Positions 61,814 through 64,000 of a stretch of DNA of 64,000 bases are shown here, one piece after another. The stretch covers positions 292 to 64,291 of the forward strand of contig NZ_MBLO01000266.1 of NCBI RefSeq assembly GCF_001854805.1, read 5' to 3'. The notes beneath the pieces were generated by a model. It was not told the origin of the DNA and did no database searches. It saw nothing but the letters and a program-made list of their open reading frames with translations. Position 1 is the stretch's first letter. Each line of letters opens with the position of its first letter. Origin of the DNA: Pseudofrankia coriaricola. Its GTDB lineage: Bacteria > Actinomycetota > Actinomycetes > Frankiales > Frankiaceae. Position numbers and translations under genes: made by a program.

Positions 61814-62155
61814 CTAGCTCCGCCGCACGCCCCGCTTCTCGACCACAGCGCCGCCGGTGACCTCGAGCCGACACGCCAACCGGATCTCCCCGAGGCGACC
61901 CGCTCGTGCTCCCAGAAGAGTGCGGATCGCGTCCCCTTCTTCGCTCTCCGGTGGAGCAAGATTCTCTACGCCATCCAGTACTCTGACATGGCACACGGCG
62001 CACTGTGCCTGCCCGTAGCACACCGTGGGCCAGTCGAAACCCTCGCGCCAGGCCGCTTCGATGAGGGTCTCGCCCGGGCTGACCTCGATGGTCACTCCGA
62101 GCGGCTCAACTCGCACGACTGGAACCGCACCGCCGACGCCACGCTGAGGATCCAT
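61814..62155 (-). CDS. [2Fe-2S] ferredoxin
   Basis: 113 residues from the ATG at 62155; a TTG six codons earlier is possible. The cluster Cys are 46, 52, 55 and 95 (CYGQAQCAVC and RLACRLE). It is closely related to the ferredoxin at 11649-11969. It lies 271 bp downstream of the Rieske gene on the same strand and is the obvious candidate donor for it. Confidence 0.87.
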   Translation of the reverse strand: MDPQRGVGGAVPVVRVEPLGVTIEVSPGETLIEAAWREGFDWPTVCYGQAQCAVCHVRVLDGVENLAPPESEEGDAIRTLLGARAGRLGEIRLACRLEVTGGAVVEKRGVRRS

Positions 62156-62426
62156 CTCGGAGCCCCAGGTCAATCTTTGCCGGTGGTCCGCACCGTGCCG
62201 CGTGCCGTCAGAGGCGGCAGAACGCGCCTATTCGCCAACCTGGACCTCCACGAACTGGTCATCCGCTCCGACTGGCGGCGGATCGGACGAGCGGACACGG
62301 GTGATGACGAGCCTCGACCGCCATGTGTGACGTTTCTACAAAGGATCTACACGCGTCAGGCCATCGCGGTGGAACGGTCAACGTATTAAGGAGCCTGTCC
62401 CCTGGGTGCCGCGCTGGGGCTACTGC

Positions 62427-63809
62427 TCAGCGCGCAAGGTACCTGTCGAGCTGTATGTGGCTGTTGGCGATGCCGTCCTCCCACTTCCGCGCCAGACGGG
62501 TGGACTTGAGTCCAGGCATGTGCAGTCCGCGCTGCTGACGCTCGATATTGCCAAAGTCCTGCCGCGCGATTAGCGGCCATGCCTCGTCGTCGAACTCGAA
62601 CACGCCGTCGAACTTCGGTTTGCCCGGATCGTGGCCCTCCGGCTGCAGCGTCAGGGACCACATCTCGAAGTAGCAGTACTCGGGATCGTCCCGGTCTGGC
62701 CGTGACCGATAGGTGATCGCGTTGCCAAAGAGAGGATGGATCTTGAAGCTCGGGAAGATAAACCACTGGCTACTCCAAAGGCCGAGCACAGCCGGGTCCG
62801 GATCGGGAAGCTTGATTCCAGCTCCGGCATTCCAGGCGTACATCGACTTCACGAAATTCTTCGAGAACTGCTCCGGCGGGCAGGTACGAAGAGACTCTGC
62901 GACGTGGAGATCCTTCGCCAGAACGCTGGTCTGCAGCTGCTCGTGGACCATGCGAAGGTAGGAGATAGTCTGCTCGGGGTCGGCCGTGCCGCCGAGGCCG
63001 AGACTGCTCTTTACCGTTCCCTGCGCCGCGCTGTTCGGATCCTTCTCCAGGCTGGCGTGCCCGTTCTCATAGGAGTGCTGAAGATCGTGCGGGTTGCGGA
63101 AGTCGTCGCCAGCACCCAGTGTCAGCTGCGTGTGAGTGCCCCTGACGTGCCAGCCCTCCATGAACGCTTCCAGCGCCAGTTTCCAGTTGGCTTTCAGGCG
63201 CACTGCCTTCCACCAGTCGACGCGCATGTCGGCGATCAGGAGCGGGTCCAAGAAGTCCGGCACCGGATGAAGAGCCTCCAGCAGTGGTGGCGCGTTGAGG
63301 TCCATGTTGATGAACACGCACCCCGCCCAGGTCCCGACCCGGCACTCGACCAGTCGCAGGTCGTCGGGCCTCATAACCCGATCCTCAAAACCCTCCGAGC
63401 CGTACATCGGCAGCGACGGGGAGCCATCCAGGTTCCAGCGCCAGGCATGGAACGGGCAAACGATCTGAGCGCCCCGGAAGCTCCCGCAGCCCTGGGCCAA
63501 CTGGGTACCCCGATGCCGGCAGGCGTTCTGGTAGGCCTTGATCTCTGTCGGGCTCGATCGGACTACAATCACGGAGTAGCTCGCGACCCAGTACTCGACG
63601 TAGTCGCCGACGTTGGGAATCTCCTCCAGTCGGCAGGCCATCTGCCAGACGTGAGGCCACAGCTTCTCGTTCTCCAGCTCGAAGAACGTTCGGTTGAAAT
63701 ACCGCTGAGGTGGGATGTACGACCGGTCGGTGATCGCGAAGGGGGCCGCCGAGGTATTGGCCTCCGCCGAGCTGTCGCCGTACGTCACCGGGGGGATCAC
63801 TTCTGTCAC
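62427..63809 (-). CDS. Rieske non-heme iron oxygenase, alpha subunit (copy 3)
   Basis: 460 residues. The Rieske ligands are Cys97, His99, Cys118 and His121; the second motif is CPFHAWRW, with Ala for the common Gly. The iron site is EAFMEGWHVRGTH with His221, His226 and Glu218 at the bridging position. It is the most diverged copy (longer N-terminus, lower GC than copies 1 and 2). Upstream lie paired TCGT...ACGA repeats at 63893-63953 that may control it. Confidence 0.92.
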   Translation of the reverse strand: MTEVIPPVTYGDSSAEANTSAAPFAITDRSYIPPQRYFNRTFFELENEKLWPHVWQMACRLEEIPNVGDYVEYWVASYSVIVVRSSPTEIKAYQNACRHRGTQLAQGCGSFRGAQIVCPFHAWRWNLDGSPSLPMYGSEGFEDRVMRPDDLRLVECRVGTWAGCVFINMDLNAPPLLEALHPVPDFLDPLLIADMRVDWWKAVRLKANWKLALEAFMEGWHVRGTHTQLTLGAGDDFRNPHDLQHSYENGHASLEKDPNSAAQGTVKSSLGLGGTADPEQTISYLRMVHEQLQTSVLAKDLHVAESLRTCPPEQFSKNFVKSMYAWNAGAGIKLPDPDPAVLGLWSSQWFIFPSFKIHPLFGNAITYRSRPDRDDPEYCYFEMWSLTLQPEGHDPGKPKFDGVFEFDDEAWPLIARQDFGNIERQQRGLHMPGLKSTRLARKWEDGIANSHIQLDRYLAR

Positions 63810-63892
63810 TGTGACCTCCGTGGTTCGATCTGGTCGACCTCGACCAGATCTTCTCGGGCCGACCCGGCAAAGTCCCTCTTTACAGGATCAAA

Positions 63893-63953
63893 TCGTGTAT
63901 CTACGATGCCGGCATGTCAAGATGCGATATCGAACAACTTCGTATCACTACGA
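63893..63953. promoter_or_regulatory. Two inverted repeats TCGTGTATCTACGA / TCGTATCACTACGA
   Basis: 14-bp inverted repeats at 63893-63906 and 63940-63953, sharing TCGT and ACGA arms, 47 bp apart, upstream of the third Rieske gene. They look like operator halves for a regulator not seen in the window. Confidence 0.5.
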
Positions 63954-64000
63954 GCGTTGAAGCCGACACCGCGCAGTTACTCCCAGATTCGCGCGTTATC
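63914..64000 (+). CDS. Possible start of an unidentified gene (runs out of window)
   Basis: An ATG at 63914 opens SRCDIEQLRITTSVEADTAQ and stays open to the edge (29 codons), divergent from the Rieske gene and starting between the paired repeats. A divergent regulator would fit the layout, but the stretch is too short to recognise. Confidence 0.3.
   Translation, partial: MSRCDIEQLRITTSVEADTAQLLPDSRVI

Overview
The window looks like a high-GC (by eye well above 60%) actinobacterial chromosome segment from a large-genome soil or host-associated actinomycete. Pointers are frequent GTG starts, actinobacterial families (LLM-type F420 enzyme, HsaA-like flavin monooxygenase, KstD-like flavoprotein, lipid-transfer-type thiolase fragments) and lipobox substrate-binding proteins. 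The genus cannot be fixed from the sequence alone. No rRNA, tRNA, CRISPR or phage module was seen.

Layout. 0-5.5 kb: a partial branched-chain-type binding lipoprotein, a transposase relic, a two-domain VOC protein behind a cytochrome P450 tail, and a GGDEF/degenerate-EAL membrane protein. 5.6-12.5 kb: a graveyard of broken genes (SDR, MarR, GntR, thiolase, CoxL-type hydroxylase, Suc/Fer protein, acyl-CoA dehydrogenase) with a few intact SDRs and a [2Fe-2S] ferredoxin between them. 12.5-17.3 kb: a TetR-controlled unit with an APH-like kinase, an HsaA-like monooxygenase, an LLM oxidoreductase and a cupin. 17.4-21.9 kb: E1 alpha, E1 beta, a stand-alone lipoyl domain, a Rieske oxygenase and a flavin reductase. 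22.2-31.9 kb: amidohydrolase, GntR regulator, an acyl-CoA operon (FAS1/MaoC-type dehydratase, CoA ligase, crotonyl-CoA reductase-like enzyme, VOC epimerase-like protein), a second Rieske oxygenase and an acyl-CoA dehydrogenase. 32-43 kb: aldehyde dehydrogenase of unusual composition, epimerase, sulfotransferase, amidohydrolase, hydrolase, SnoaL, SDRs, TauD and cupin. 43.7-54.8 kb: two more orphan binding lipoproteins, epimerase, KstD-like flavoprotein, SDR, double CMD protein, CoA transferase, hydrolase and BKACE. 54.8-64 kb: GntR regulator, second TauD, Suc/Fer-like protein, acyl-CoA dehydrogenase, acyl-CoA synthetase, second ferredoxin and third Rieske oxygenase.

Together the genes describe a catabolic island: uptake or capture by lipoproteins, ring or chain attack by Rieske, flavin and Fe/2-oxoglutarate oxygenases, dehydrogenation by SDR, KstD-like and ALDH enzymes, CoA activation, then beta-oxidation-type steps and C-C cleavage. 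The substrate cannot be named. A steroid, terpenoid, alicyclic or aromatic compound is an inference from enzyme mix only.

The most striking non-coding feature is a dispersed palindrome, TGTATACA (best form ATCTTGTATACAAGAT), present in twelve exact copies at ten intergenic sites, plus one single-base variant at an eleventh, often as pairs 18-21 bp apart and close to start codons. It looks like the operator of an FCD-type GntR regulator, most simply the one at 55247-55966. Many genes in the regulon exist only as fragments, several with in-frame internal deletions, which suggests an expanded and now decaying paralogous gene network.
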